Source of the DNA: Pseudomonas sp. AB6
GTDB lineage: Bacteria; Pseudomonadota; Gammaproteobacteria; Pseudomonadales; Pseudomonadaceae
NCBI RefSeq assembly: GCF_034314105.1
Contig: NZ_JAVIWJ010000001.1
Location: 2,853,501 to 2,917,500 of the forward strand
Direction of reading: 5' to 3'
DNA: 64,000 nucleotides
Part shown: piece by piece, positions 36,561-46,230 of the stretch
Layout of the letters: every line of letters begins with the position of its first letter
Numbering within the stretch: position 1 is the stretch's first letter
Notes under the pieces: model-generated
The model's input: only the letters and a program-made list of their open reading frames with translations
What the model was told of the DNA's origin: nothing
The model's database searches: none
Position numbers and translations under genes: made by a program

Positions 36561-36574
36561 CTGATCTGCATCAA
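36561..36574 (-). promoter_or_regulatory. Second ANR/DNR-like box
   Basis: CTGATCTGCATCAA matches the ANR/DNR palindrome at 9 of 10 positions. Its centre is 50 bp upstream of the proximal box, so it would face a similar side of the helix (close to five turns). Confidence 0.5.
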
Positions 36575-36599
36575 AAAACAGGGCTGGGGAAGCGGGCAA

Positions 36600-36761
36600 T
36601 CAAGGCTTTTTCGGTTTGCCTTTAGGTTTTTTCTTACCTTTGCCCATAGGCAAAGCTTGCTCAAAAGCCTGACGGACTTCATTCAAACGCTTGTCGTTCA
36701 GGTCGTGTGTACGCTTAGCGCGCTCGGCGCCCAGGTCGATCAATTTATCGTCTTCGCTCAT
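36600..36761 (-). CDS. Small conserved protein with basic tail (53 aa)
   Basis: The product begins MSEDDKLIDLGAERAKRTHD, then NDKRLNEVRQAFEQALP, and ends in the lysine/proline-rich tail GKGKKKPKGKPKKP. The first ~37 residues look like one amphipathic helix. I know similar small proteins in Pseudomonas but no function. It lies directly upstream of the ccoM control region on the same strand; the two are probably separate transcripts. Confidence 0.65.
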   Translation of the reverse strand: MSEDDKLIDLGAERAKRTHDLNDKRLNEVRQAFEQALPMGKGKKKPKGKPKKP

Positions 36762-36891
36762 GGCCTATACGTCGTGAACACGGGAGTGCTGACAATAATG
36801 CGGGCAGACGACGGCCGTGACTAGCGATGAACGACATTGTCACGCGACAAAATGTTGTCGACCGCTGAACTGCCGCGCTCTACTGAGCGAA

Positions 36892-37224
36892 TCAAACCTC
36901 AACGTCCACCCATAATCCCTGCCTCGGTTCATCATCAATCAACGGTACAACCGGCACCGTGTTATCAGCGTTCAGCAAATCTCCCGGCTCGGCCAAGTGG
37001 TCCTGCGGATTTTGCGGCTCTTGGCGGCGTTTTTCCTGGCGACGCCGCTGCTCTTCACGCAGCATCAGCGTGCTTTGCTCAGGGTCACGATTGCGCAGAT
37101 CAATGGTGCTCTCGTTGGATGGCGGTTGCACGGGGACCACAGGTGGAATATCAGGCCGTTGCTTGACCGGATCGAGCTGCGAGGTCACGGGGACGACGCT
37201 CAGCGGAAGCATGGGTGGCAGCAT
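36892..37224 (-). CDS. Proline-rich conserved hypothetical protein (110 aa)
   Basis: The product begins MLPPMLPLSVVPVTSQLDPV and continues with proline-rich IPPVVPVQPPSNES. A charged helix rich in Arg/Glu/Gln (LREEQRRRQEKRRQEPQNPQ) follows, and it ends in PRQGLWVDVEV. It appears largely disordered. AGGAGA precedes the ATG. Pseudomonas homologues are occasionally mislabelled aspartate-semialdehyde dehydrogenase, for which there is no motif here. It is divergent from rapA. Confidence 0.75.
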   Translation of the reverse strand: MLPPMLPLSVVPVTSQLDPVKQRPDIPPVVPVQPPSNESTIDLRNRDPEQSTLMLREEQRRRQEKRRQEPQNPQDHLAEPGDLLNADNTVPVVPLIDDEPRQGLWVDVEV

Positions 37225-37437
37225 GAATTTGATCTCCTGTGGCAGGCTGTCGGCTGCCGGTTCGTCGACTTGAGACCCCGGGCACGAAACTTTCGACTAT
37301 GTTCTTGCCAGCAAGTGCCTGGGCAACCAAATCAACAGCACATATCTAATGAATACGGCCGTTTTAACGGTGCCCTTTGGTTTGAGTGACATGATCCGTT
37401 AATATAGTCGGCTTTTTCACGGCGGGAGTCAGGCAGC

Positions 37438-40284
37438 ATGGCGCAGCAGTATCAACCGGGGCAACGCTGGATTAGTGACAGCGAAGCTGAGCTGGGTTTA
37501 GGCACCGTTCTGGCACAGGACGGCCGCTTGTTGACCGTGCTCTATCCGGCCACTGGCGACACTCGCCAGTATGCGCTGCGTAATGCACCGCTCACTCGCG
37601 TACGCTTTTCCCCCGGCGACACGATTACCCACTTTGAAAACTGGAAAATGACCGTCCGTGAAGTCGAAGACGTCGACGGTCTGCTGGTCTATCACGGACT
37701 CAACGCTCAGAACGAAGCCGTTACGCTGCCGGAAACCCAGCTGTCGAACTTCATTCAGTTCCGTCTGGCCACCGATCGCCTGTTTGCCGGACAGATCGAC
37801 CCACTGCCGTGGTTCTCCCTGCGCTATCACACCCTTGAACACACCAGCCGCCAATTGCAGTCCTCACTGTGGGGATTGGGCGGCGTTCGTGCGCAACCTA
37901 TCGCGCACCAACTGCATATAGCTCGCGAAGTCGCTGACCGAATAGCCCCGCGGGTGCTGCTGGCCGACGAGGTAGGCTTGGGTAAAACCATTGAAGCCGG
38001 CCTGATCATCCACCGCCAGATGCTGTCTGGCCGGGCAAATCGGGTATTGATTTTGGTGCCGGAAAACCTTCAGCACCAATGGCTGGTCGAGATGCGCCGT
38101 CGTTTCAACCTTCAAGTGGCGCTGTTTGACGCCGAACGTTTCATCGAAAGCGATGCCAGTAACCCGTTTGAAGACACCCAGTTGGCATTGGTCGCACTGG
38201 AATGGCTTGTCGATGATGAAAAAGCTCAGGACGCGCTGTTTGCTGCGGGCTGGGATCTGTTGGTGGTTGACGAAGCCCACCACCTGGTATGGCACGAAAA
38301 GCAAGCAAGCCCGGAATATCTGCTGGTAGAGCAACTGGCTGAAGTCATCCCTGGCGTGTTGCTGTTGACTGCGACCCCCGAGCAACTTGGTCAAGACAGC
38401 CACTTCGCCCGCTTGCGCCTGCTGGACCCCAACCGGTTCCACGATCTGCACGCGTTCCGTGCCGAGAGCGAGAACTATCGCCCGGTGGCTGAGGCTGTTC
38501 AGGAGTTGTTGGATAAGGGCCGGCTTTCGCCTCAAGCCCACAAAACCATTCACGGCTTTCTCGGTGAAGCGGGCGAAGCGCTGCTGGCGGCTGTCAACGA
38601 TGGCGACACCGAAGCCAGCGCGCGACTGATACGTGAACTGCTCGACCGTCACGGCACAGGCCGCGTGCTGTTCCGTAATACTCGGGCGGCAGTACAAGGC
38701 TTCCCCGAGCGTAAACTGCACCCCTATGCCCTGCCCTGCCCGGTTCAATACCTGGAGTTGCCGGTTGGCGAACATGCCGACCTGTACCCGGAAGTCAGCT
38801 TCCAGTCGCAGCCCGACCTCGCCGAAGAACAACGCTGGTGGCGCTTCGACCCGCGTGTCGATTGGCTGATCGACACGCTGAAAATGCTCAAGCGTGTCAA
38901 GGTGCTGGTGATCTGCGCTCATGCCGAAACCGCGATGGACCTGGAAGACGCCTTGCGAGTGCGCTCCGGCATCCCCGCTACGGTGTTTCACGAAGGCATG
39001 AACATTCTTGAGCGTGACCGCGCCGCCGCGTATTTCGCCGATGAAGAGTTCGGTGCGCAAGTGCTGATTTGCTCGGAAATCGGTAGTGAAGGCCGCAACT
39101 TCCAGTTCGCCCATCACTTGGTGCTATTCGATCTGCCGGCACACCCGGACCTGCTGGAGCAACGCATTGGCCGCCTCGACCGTATCGGCCAGAAACATAT
39201 CATCGAACTGCACGTTCCTTATCTGGAAACAAGCCCGCAACAGCGCCTGTTCCAGTGGTACCACGAGGCGCTAAACGCGTTTCTTAACACCTGCCCCACC
39301 GGCAACGCCCTGCAACACCGTTTCGGCCCGCGCCTGCTGCCGCTGCTGGAAAGTGGCGACGACACGGAGTGGCAAGCGCTGGTCGACGAAGCCCGCGAAG
39401 AACGAGTTCGTCTCGAAGGCGAACTGCACAGCGGCCGCGACCGCTTGCTGGAGTTGAACTCCGGCGGTGCGGGTGAAGGCGAAGCGCTGGTCGAAGATAT
39501 TCTTGAGCAAGACGACCAATTCGCGTTGCCGATTTACATGGAAACCCTGTTTGACGCGTTCGGCATCGACAGCGAAGACCATTCGGAAAACGCGCTGATC
39601 CTGCGCCCTAGCGAAAAGATGCTTGATGCCAGCTTCCCCCTGGGCGACGACGAAGGCGTGACCATTACCTACGACCGCAACCAGGCGCTTGCCCGTGAAG
39701 ATATGCAGTTCATCACGTGGGAACATCCGATGGTTCAGGGTGGCATGGACCTGGTGCTGTCTGGCTCCATGGGTAACACCGCCGTGGCCTTGATCAAAAA
39801 CAAGGCGCTGAAGCCCGGCACCGTGCTGCTTGAGCTGTTGTACGTGAGTGAAGTGGTTGCACCGCGTTCGTTGCAGCTGGGCCGCTATCTTCCGCCTGCC
39901 GCCCTGCGCTGCTTGTTGGACGCCAATGGCAACGACCTGTCGGGAAGGGTCTCGTTCGTGACCCTGAACGAGCAACTGGAAAGCGTGCCCCGTGCCAGCG
40001 CCAACAAGTTCATCCAGTCACAGCGGGATGTACTCAATCCGCAGATCAATGCCGGCGAAGCCAGAATCGCGCCAAAGCATGCTGAACGAGTAGCAGAAGC
40101 GCAACGTCGTCTGGCGGCAGATACCGACGAAGAGCTCGCGCGCTTAACCGCATTGCAAGCGGTCAACCCAACCGTACGTGATAGCGAGCTGATCGCCCTG
40201 CGCAAACAGCGCGAACAAGGCCTGGCGATGCTCGACAAAGCGGCTTTGCGCCTGGAAGCCATTCGGGTGTTGGTCGCTGGGTGA
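37438..40284 (+). CDS. rapA: RNA polymerase-associated helicase-like protein RapA
   Basis: A 948-residue Swi2/Snf2-type ATPase that binds RNA polymerase core and promotes its recycling after transcription. The N-terminal Tudor-like domains (about residues 1-105, starting [20 protein letters not shown]) are followed by Walker [17 protein letters not shown] (about 175-190), DEAH in [10 protein letters not shown] (about 278), SAT-equivalent [11 protein letters not shown], and motif [15 protein letters not shown] (about 578-590). It has the full family length. The gene is monocistronic. Confidence 0.96.
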   Translation: MAQQYQPGQRWISDSEAELGLGTVLAQDGRLLTVLYPATGDTRQYALRNAPLTRVRFSPGDTITHFENWKMTVREVEDVDGLLVYHGLNAQNEAVTLPETQLSNFIQFRLATDRLFAGQIDPLPWFSLRYHTLEHTSRQLQSSLWGLGGVRAQPIAHQLHIAREVADRIAPRVLLADEVGLGKTIEAGLIIHRQMLSGRANRVLILVPENLQHQWLVEMRRRFNLQVALFDAERFIESDASNPFEDTQLALVALEWLVDDEKAQDALFAAGWDLLVVDEAHHLVWHEKQASPEYLLVEQLAEVIPGVLLLTATPEQLGQDSHFARLRLLDPNRFHDLHAFRAESENYRPVAEAVQELLDKGRLSPQAHKTIHGFLGEAGEALLAAVNDGDTEASARLIRELLDRHGTGRVLFRNTRAAVQGFPERKLHPYALPCPVQYLELPVGEHADLYPEVSFQSQPDLAEEQRWWRFDPRVDWLIDTLKMLKRVKVLVICAHAETAMDLEDALRVRSGIPATVFHEGMNILERDRAAAYFADEEFGAQVLICSEIGSEGRNFQFAHHLVLFDLPAHPDLLEQRIGRLDRIGQKHIIELHVPYLETSPQQRLFQWYHEALNAFLNTCPTGNALQHRFGPRLLPLLESGDDTEWQALVDEAREERVRLEGELHSGRDRLLELNSGGAGEGEALVEDILEQDDQFALPIYMETLFDAFGIDSEDHSENALILRPSEKMLDASFPLGDDEGVTITYDRNQALAREDMQFITWEHPMVQGGMDLVLSGSMGNTAVALIKNKALKPGTVLLELLYVSEVVAPRSLQLGRYLPPAALRCLLDANGNDLSGRVSFVTLNEQLESVPRASANKFIQSQRDVLNPQINAGEARIAPKHAERVAEAQRRLAADTDEELARLTALQAVNPTVRDSELIALRKQREQGLAMLDKAALRLEAIRVLVAG

Positions 40285-40340
40285 TGGGCTGAAGCGGTGT
40301 ACCTGACGCGCCGCCTTCCCGAATGGCCTGATTCGCTGCA

Positions 40341-41687
40341 TCAGGCCGTCACTGCGGGCATGTGTGGCTCGTTCTCAGCCAATGCCGCTTTCATCCGCTC
40401 AGCATCCCTGGCGAAGCTTCGTGACGCCTGGAGCAAGAATAATAATGTCAGGAACAACGCTACTGGAATCAACAGCATGGCGTCGTGCAACCCGTCAGCC
40501 TTGAACACTTCGGTCATTTGCCCAACCCCCGCTGCAACCATCACTGCATGTGAAAAATAGTCGGACAACAACCCAACCACCACCGGCCCCAAACCTCCAC
40601 CCAGTAGATAGAGTCCCGCAAAAAATACCGCCATGGCCGTCGCGCGCAAACGCGGCTCCACCACGTCTTGGATTGCGGTATAGACGCACGTGTAAAAGTT
40701 GTAGGAAAACAGCCAGCCCACACTGAAGATGCCAACGAACAGCCCAATTTCAATTCGCCCGGCTTGCAGCGCGTACCCCGTAGTAACCGTCGATACGATC
40801 AAACTGAGCGCGGCGAATATCAAACGTCCGCTGGCGTAACGCTGATGAACCTTGTCTGCGATCCAGCCCCCGAGAGTCAGGCCTATCAAACCGGTCACAC
40901 CGACAATCAAACCGGTGGCCACTGCAGCCTGCTGCAACGGCAACAAAAAGTAGCGTTGCAACATCGGCACCATGAAGGAGTTGCAAGCGTACGTGGCAAA
41001 GTTAAAGCTAAGGCCCGCCAAAACCAACCAGCCAAAGGTTGGAATCGCTAAAACCCGTCGGATAGGCTTGTCGATTTTTTCCTGAGAGATGCGCACGCTT
41101 TCGGCAGCGCCACGCATCGGTTCGCGGATAAAAAACATGAATATCGCCAGCAGCAAACCGGGTGCGGCTGCGATGAAAAAGGGCGCACGCCAAGAGTCGA
41201 ATGCCTTGACCATCGCCCCGGTGGTAAAAAACGCCAACAACAACCCCAACGGCAGACCCAGCATAAAAATGCCCATGGCCCTGGCACGGCGGTGTGCCGG
41301 GAATAAATCACCAATCAAAGAGTTGGCCGCCGGAGCGTAACTGGCTTCGCCGATGCCAATGCCCATGCGCACCAGCAGAAACCCCCAAAAGCTGCTGACC
41401 AAACCGTTTGCCGCTGTCAGGCCACTCCAGACCGCTAAGCCCCAGCCCATCAGTTTGCGGCGCGAGCCAGTATCAGCCATTCGACCCAGAGGCAAACCGG
41501 CAATGGCGTAAACAATGGTGAAGGCGGTGCCAATGATTCCAATCTGAAAGTCGCTAAGGCTCCACTCCAACCGAATCGGCTCGATGATAATGGCGGGAAT
41601 AGCACGGTCGTAGAAGTTGAAAAGATTTGCCAGGAACAGCAGGAACAGAATGCGCCAGGCATTCTCCGCTTGGGTCGAGTTCTGCAT
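40341..41687 (-). CDS. MFS transporter (Spinster-like)
   Basis: The 448-residue product has 12 predicted membrane segments and the MFS loop motif GLPLGRMADTGSRRKLMGWGL (about residues 64-84). It begins MQNSTQAENAWRILFLLFLA and continues NFYDRAIPAIIIEPIRLEWSL, typical of the Spinster-like subfamily (Spns/AtoT relatives). Substrate unknown; candidates include organic acids. A hairpin (GGCCTGAT / ATCAGGCC, 40325-40347) overlaps its last codons but has no T-run. Confidence 0.88.
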   Translation of the reverse strand: MQNSTQAENAWRILFLLFLANLFNFYDRAIPAIIIEPIRLEWSLSDFQIGIIGTAFTIVYAIAGLPLGRMADTGSRRKLMGWGLAVWSGLTAANGLVSSFWGFLLVRMGIGIGEASYAPAANSLIGDLFPAHRRARAMGIFMLGLPLGLLLAFFTTGAMVKAFDSWRAPFFIAAAPGLLLAIFMFFIREPMRGAAESVRISQEKIDKPIRRVLAIPTFGWLVLAGLSFNFATYACNSFMVPMLQRYFLLPLQQAAVATGLIVGVTGLIGLTLGGWIADKVHQRYASGRLIFAALSLIVSTVTTGYALQAGRIEIGLFVGIFSVGWLFSYNFYTCVYTAIQDVVEPRLRATAMAVFFAGLYLLGGGLGPVVVGLLSDYFSHAVMVAAGVGQMTEVFKADGLHDAMLLIPVALFLTLLFLLQASRSFARDAERMKAALAENEPHMPAVTA

Positions 41688-42104
41688 GGGGTCCGTCTCT
41701 TTTATTGTTATTCGGTGTCCTGTGCACCCGAATGAGACCGTGCGCGCAAACGCCGGGTTCGTCGAGCCTAGAGGTGCAATCTAAATCTCGCCAGATAATC
41801 TGTCTGTAAACATTCGTTGCGCTGATAACGGGTGATCGACAGCGGTTTACATGGGCTGTATCTATCCAGACAGACGGTACAACGCTATATACGACACGCT
41901 ATCGGGTGATCGAAAAAGAATAATTGATTTTTTGACGTTAAATACCGCCTAACAAATTAAAGGCGGCTGTTTTGCGGCCGACAAATCGGAGGATTGCACG
42001 GAGAAATACCCATTTTAACGTAGGGTTCGAAGCTACCGCGCAAGCATATGACGCACTGAGGGTGTCGTCATTTTTCACTTCGCGATGGCGCAATAGCATT
42101 AGTC
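41688..42104. other. Intergenic region upstream of the tubulin-like gene
   Basis: 417 bp with no gene seen. It holds an 11-bp direct repeat CGGGTGATCGA at 41829-41839 and 41903-41913 (74 bp apart, close to seven helical turns) and a hairpin CCGCCT / AGGCGG (41945-41966). These could be regulatory for the tubulin-like gene or the divergent MFS gene; there is no known binding protein to propose. Confidence 0.4.
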
Positions 42105-44318
42105 ATGCAGCCATCGACTCCAAGCATATGGCGAACGATGACTCATAAAAATGAAACGGCCAGCGCGGTCTCAGGATTACTGTTAACCGCCTCTAACGCC
42201 CCCGTCATCCGCGGTGCTTATAGTCCGCAACCGATGCCCGCGCACCAGTACCTGTACTTCACCGAGACCGACACCGATCGCATCCTCGACAATCTCGATC
42301 ACCTGCGTGACATCGTGTTTCCGCTTTCGGTTCATATCGAAGACCCAGAAGAACTGCGTCGCGACCAACAGTTCCCGTCGGTTTGCCTGATTGGCTTGGG
42401 TCGCTGCGGATCGAACATTGCGCTAGACGTTGCCGAACTGGTGTACAACGCGCGCAAGTTCTATCTAAATCAGTTCAGTAGCGAGGACCGCCTGGCTGAT
42501 GAGAAGGGTTACAGCCCTGCCCGCTGGATTCGCAATAACCTGCGTTTAGTGCAAAACAAGTCGGCGAAACCGGTGTTTCTGGTGGAACCGCTAGTGATGC
42601 TCGGCGATCTGGACAAAGATATTGCTGGCCGTGTCCGCTTCTCTGGCAAGGGTGAAAAGCGCGGTTTCATCAACGACTACAGCAAAATGAAAATCATGGA
42701 CCTCTCCGAGGTACATGCCGGAGGGGCAGGTAACGCACCCATTCTCGGTCAGTATCTGGCCAAGATCATCCTGAATAAAGACCCTCAAAAATTCTCCAGC
42801 TCCGATTGGAAACTGATTCACTCGTACCTGATCGACTCGTGTGGGATCAAAGCCAACCAATCGCGCCTGTATTTCTACATTTTCAGTGCGGGCGGCGGCA
42901 CCGGTTCGGGCATGGCGTCCGAGTTCGGCCTTGCGCAACAATACTCCTACATGAACAAGACGTTCGATACCAAGCCCATGGGCGAAAACGACGGCAAGCG
43001 CGGCCGGTCCTTTGTGTTCGAGCCAATCTTCACCAGCGGTATCTGCATCCTGCCGAACATATCCGACCACCGCAGTGAAATGTCCGAAGCACTGCACATC
43101 AACGCCGGACGGCTACTATGTAAATATCTGGCAGAAGAGTGGGATTTCTCCTACAACCTCGAAAATGAGGACAGCAGTGAAGCCAGCGTGATGGGGCGTA
43201 TTCGGCCTTGGAACGCGATGATGTTGATCTCCAACGACATCATGCGTTACGCCAAGGAAAGCGATGACAGCGGCAATATCGACAACATTGACGTCAACGC
43301 CATGGAACGTCATGCCAACCAGTACATTTCGCAGCAAATCTTCAACATCTTGACCGCACAGGCGGTTACCACCGACTACGACCAAAACTATTTCCGGCGT
43401 GCAGGTATCGATATCGGCGAAACCATCCGGTTGGACGCAAATGACCTGTTCATGAGTCTGGCGGGGCCGGTGGCCATTGCTTATGCCGAATCAGTCGTGC
43501 CCGAACAATCGGCGCCGAGCTCGGACAAGTTCAAAGTATTTGAGAAAGAGGCGCCACGGCTCAATATCGACGACCTGTTTTTCCGCTCGATTGATTTGCC
43601 CCACTTCAACAAAACGACTCAGGCCATCGAAGGCATCAGCCTGCTGCCGATCGAGTCCAATCGTTATCGCGCGTCGCTGGAACAGTACAAGTCTTCCGGC
43701 TACGATGCTGCGGCGCTGCACGACCTGCACTTCTTCAAAAACTGCTCGTCAGTGGTGTCGATAGTGTCGCTGCCTAAGGATTACAAACTTTCCTACATGG
43801 ACCTGAACCGGCTCAAGACCCACCTCAATAGCTTATTCCCCAACACAACACTGAAACGTTATGCCTTGGTCATCGGCGCATCGGCCAATCTATCACTCAC
43901 CACCCTCATCGCGAAAAGCCCATGCCTTTCGGACGACTTTCTAACGCTGATTGTGGCCTTTATAAAACGGTGTTTTGCCCGTACCGAATACCGTTTCGAC
44001 GACACGTTGGATAACGCCATTCTTGACTTCATCGTCCGCGATAATTTCGATGAAGGCCGTATTGATGATCTGCTAAACGAATACGAAAACCCGGCCAAGA
44101 TCCTCGACACCAACTGGTACGCGATCAAGCCAATGTACGAGAAGAAATACCGAGAGCTGATCGACGATAAATCCAAGTTTGTGTCAATCAACGATATTCG
44201 TATTTCCCGCGACAGCGTTAAAAAGGCCGTCAAATACCTGAGAGAAATTTACCGTCACAGGATTGGTAAGACCAAGGTCATCTCGCTGAACCAGCACACC
44301 GGAAAAACCTCACACTGA
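42105..44318 (+). CDS. Tubulin/FtsZ-superfamily GTPase-like protein (737 aa)
   Basis: The key evidence is the tubulin signature: YIFSAGGGTGSGMASEFG (about residues 262-279) fits the GTP-binding G-box [SAG]GGTG[SAT]G, and an N-terminal strand-loop VCLIGLGRCGSNIALDVAEL (about 92-111) matches the first nucleotide-binding loop of FtsZ/tubulin-like proteins. Further regions resemble the Tubulin_2/FtsZ-like group reported in diverse bacteria and tentatively linked to membrane remodelling. The protein is about twice the size of FtsZ; the C-terminal ~300 residues are not recognised. The gene stands alone, with a long non-coding region upstream. An ATG 33 bases later (MTHKNETASAV) is an alternative start. 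Polymerisation or GTPase activity is inferred only. Confidence 0.8.
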   Translation: MQPSTPSIWRTMTHKNETASAVSGLLLTASNAPVIRGAYSPQPMPAHQYLYFTETDTDRILDNLDHLRDIVFPLSVHIEDPEELRRDQQFPSVCLIGLGRCGSNIALDVAELVYNARKFYLNQFSSEDRLADEKGYSPARWIRNNLRLVQNKSAKPVFLVEPLVMLGDLDKDIAGRVRFSGKGEKRGFINDYSKMKIMDLSEVHAGGAGNAPILGQYLAKIILNKDPQKFSSSDWKLIHSYLIDSCGIKANQSRLYFYIFSAGGGTGSGMASEFGLAQQYSYMNKTFDTKPMGENDGKRGRSFVFEPIFTSGICILPNISDHRSEMSEALHINAGRLLCKYLAEEWDFSYNLENEDSSEASVMGRIRPWNAMMLISNDIMRYAKESDDSGNIDNIDVNAMERHANQYISQQIFNILTAQAVTTDYDQNYFRRAGIDIGETIRLDANDLFMSLAGPVAIAYAESVVPEQSAPSSDKFKVFEKEAPRLNIDDLFFRSIDLPHFNKTTQAIEGISLLPIESNRYRASLEQYKSSGYDAAALHDLHFFKNCSSVVSIVSLPKDYKLSYMDLNRLKTHLNSLFPNTTLKRYALVIGASANLSLTTLIAKSPCLSDDFLTLIVAFIKRCFARTEYRFDDTLDNAILDFIVRDNFDEGRIDDLLNEYENPAKILDTNWYAIKPMYEKKYRELIDDKSKFVSINDIRISRDSVKKAVKYLREIYRHRIGKTKVISLNQHTGKTSH

Positions 44319-44435
44319 GGTATCAAACGGTTTGAGACAGATGGGATTTTTCGCTACTGCATTCGCCATCGTCATCGATGGCGGTTACCAGGCTACCCAC
44401 CCGCCTGATTCGTCGCACCTTTCATGGGCGAAAAA

Positions 44436-44741
44436 TCAGGCCTGCGCCCTGTCTTGAATCAGCACCCAGGGGGCAACGACCACTGCCCAAAGAGGCGGAT
44501 CCCGCTCAAATAGATCCAACGCCCGTGGCTCAGCGACCTTGCTGACCTCGCCAGAGGCGAGCCACACAGCGACTTTGTCTGCTTTGTTTACGGCCACTGC
44601 CTCTGCAACTTCGATCAAATCAAGCTGAGCCTCGACCCACAACAGGGCACCCCTTGCAAAGAATGGTTGCAATTCATTCCACGTAATAGAAGCTGTTTCG
44701 CCGAGCAGTTTGGCATAGAGGGTGCTAGGTTCTTTCGTCAT
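44436..44741 (-). CDS. DUF2288 family protein
   Basis: The 101-residue product begins MTKEPSTLYAKLLGETASITW and shows the family's central FFARGALLWVEAQLDLIEVAEAV and the end WAVVVAPWVLIQDR. DUF2288 proteins are small soluble proteins of unknown function in Proteobacteria and cyanobacteria. The ATG chosen is internal to a longer reading but matches the family start. It converges with the tubulin-like gene. Confidence 0.88.
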   Translation of the reverse strand: MTKEPSTLYAKLLGETASITWNELQPFFARGALLWVEAQLDLIEVAEAVAVNKADKVAVWLASGEVSKVAEPRALDLFERDPPLWAVVVAPWVLIQDRAQA

Positions 44742-44974
44742 GGGTTTTACCAAAGAAAAAATTGGCGCAATCATAGCGCTGGTGTTTCTTCAAACAAACC
44801 CGGATTTAAGTGATTGATTGCATGGGAAGTTCAGAATCGCTGGGGTGCTAACTCAATTGTGTGAACTCTTGGCGCAAGAAGTTGCTGCGATTCTGTATCT
44901 TTCTGTCGATTAAGCGACATCAACCGGTTTTGCCCCCAGTAGCCCGCTTTTCAAGCAGCAAACCGGCGCTCTAC

Positions 44975-44990
44975 ACTGTACCGGTACAGT
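44975..44990. promoter_or_regulatory. Perfect 16-bp palindrome upstream of braC, probable operator
   Basis: ACTGTACCGGTACAGT is a perfect palindrome 90 bp before braC. Sites of the form TGTACC-GGTACA are typical for GntR/MocR-type regulators in proteobacteria, and this lies in the ~340-bp non-coding region between DUF2288 and braC that must contain the braC promoter. The regulator itself is not in the window. Confidence 0.55.
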
Positions 44991-45011
44991 TGCCGGGGGG
45001 ATGATCGGACG

Positions 45012-45053
45012 TTTTTTATCTGGTCCTGCAGCCTTGGCCGCCAGGATAAAAAA
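45012..45053 (+). promoter_or_regulatory. Hairpin in the braC leader
   Basis: The T6-ATCTGG and CCAGGAT-A8 segments can pair to form a bulged stem immediately before the ribosome site (GTGGAGC) of braC. It could stabilise the mRNA or modulate translation. There is no downstream T-run on the plus strand, so it is not a plain terminator. Confidence 0.4.
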
Positions 45054-45079
45054 AATTAAAAACAGAAGAGTGGAGCATC

Positions 45080-46207
45080 ATGACTAAGGGTATTAAGCAG
45101 GTTTCCAAGCTATTTGCCGCACTGGTTCTGGCCGGGGTTGCCAGCCATTCGTTCGCAGCTGACACCATTAAAATCGGCATTGCCGGTCCTAAAACTGGCG
45201 CAGTCGCTCAGTACGGCGACATGCAGTTCAGCGGCGCGAAAATGGCCATTGAGCAAATCAACGCCAAAGGCGGCGTGAACGGCAAGAAACTTGAAGCCGT
45301 TGAGTACGACGATGCTTGCGATCCGAAACAAGCGGTAGCGGTTGCTAACAAAATCGTCAATGACGGCGTGAAGTTCGTAGTCGGACACCTGTGCTCCAGC
45401 TCGACTCAACCGGCTTCTGATATTTACGAAGACGAAGGCATTGTTATGGTGACTCCAGCGGCCACCAGCCCTGAAATCACTGCTCGCGGCTACAAGATGA
45501 TTTTCCGCACCATCGGTCTGGACAGCGCTCAGGGTCCAACCGCTGCCAACTACATCGCCGATGTGATTAAACCGAAAGTGGTTGCGGTCATCCATGACAA
45601 GCAGCAGTACGGTGAAGGCATCGCCACCGCGGTGAAGAAAACCCTTGAAAGCAAAGGCGTGAAAGTTGCCGTGTTCGAAGGCATCAACGCTGGCGACAAA
45701 GACTTCTCCTCGCTGATTGCCAAACTGAAACAAGCCAACGTTGACTTCGTTTACTACGGCGGCTACCACCCGGAACTCGGTCTGATCTTGCGTCAGGCAA
45801 AAGAGAAAGGCCTGACTGCCGGATTCATGGGCCCAGAAGGCGTGGGTAACGCTTCAATTTCGCAGATTGCTCAGGACGCTTCCGAAGGACTGCTGGTAAC
45901 CCTTCCGAAGTCGTTTGACCAAGACCCCTCCAACAAGGCTCTGGTCGCAGCATTTGCCGCGAAGAAAGAAGATCCAAGTGGTCCGTTCGTTTTCCCGGCC
46001 TACGCCGCAGTTGAAGTGATCGCTGATGCCATCACCACTACTAAAAGCGAAGACCCAGCGAAAGTGGCAGCAGCTATCCACGCTGGCACGTTCAAGACCC
46101 CGACCGGCGACCTCAGCTACGACGCCAAAGGCGACCTGAAAGACTTCAAATTCGTGGTCTACACCTGGCACAAAGACGGCACCAAAACCGAAGCCCCACT
46201 GAAATAA
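45080..46207 (+). CDS. braC: Branched-chain amino acid-binding protein BraC
   Basis: Periplasmic receptor for Leu/Ile/Val (and often Ala/Thr) of the high-affinity LIV-I system. The signal peptide (ending SHSFA) precedes a 350-residue mature protein of the LivJ/LivK family: IKIGIAGPKTGAVAQYGD at the start, VVGHLCSSSTQPASDIYEDE and TPAATSPEITARGYKMIFRT in the ligand cleft, and YYGGYHPELGLILRQAKEKG. Gene order braCDEFG follows. A terminator directly after it allows higher expression than the permease genes. Confidence 0.95.
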   Translation: MTKGIKQVSKLFAALVLAGVASHSFAADTIKIGIAGPKTGAVAQYGDMQFSGAKMAIEQINAKGGVNGKKLEAVEYDDACDPKQAVAVANKIVNDGVKFVVGHLCSSSTQPASDIYEDEGIVMVTPAATSPEITARGYKMIFRTIGLDSAQGPTAANYIADVIKPKVVAVIHDKQQYGEGIATAVKKTLESKGVKVAVFEGINAGDKDFSSLIAKLKQANVDFVYYGGYHPELGLILRQAKEKGLTAGFMGPEGVGNASISQIAQDASEGLLVTLPKSFDQDPSNKALVAAFAAKKEDPSGPFVFPAYAAVEVIADAITTTKSEDPAKVAAAIHAGTFKTPTGDLSYDAKGDLKDFKFVVYTWHKDGTKTEAPLK

Positions 46208-46230
46208 GCTTCGAGTGTTGTGACTTACCC

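Noticed and set aside
37864..39117. 417-codon open frame antisense to rapA
   Set aside because: It lies wholly inside rapA on the opposite strand and has no recognisable domain; a shadow frame caused by GC-rich codon structure.
40325..40347. Hairpin GGCCTGAT/ATCAGGCC at the end of the MFS gene considered as a terminator
   Set aside because: It overlaps coding sequence and has no T-run on either strand.
41945..41966. CCGCCT/AGGCGG hairpin considered as a terminator
   Set aside because: No gene ends nearby on the strand that would use it and the T-run is short; kept only as part of the intergenic description.
44874..44889. Sigma-54-like sequence TTGGCGCAAGAAGTTGC upstream of braC
   Set aside because: The distance between the GG and GC elements is 11 bases instead of the required 10, so it should not work as a -24/-12 promoter.
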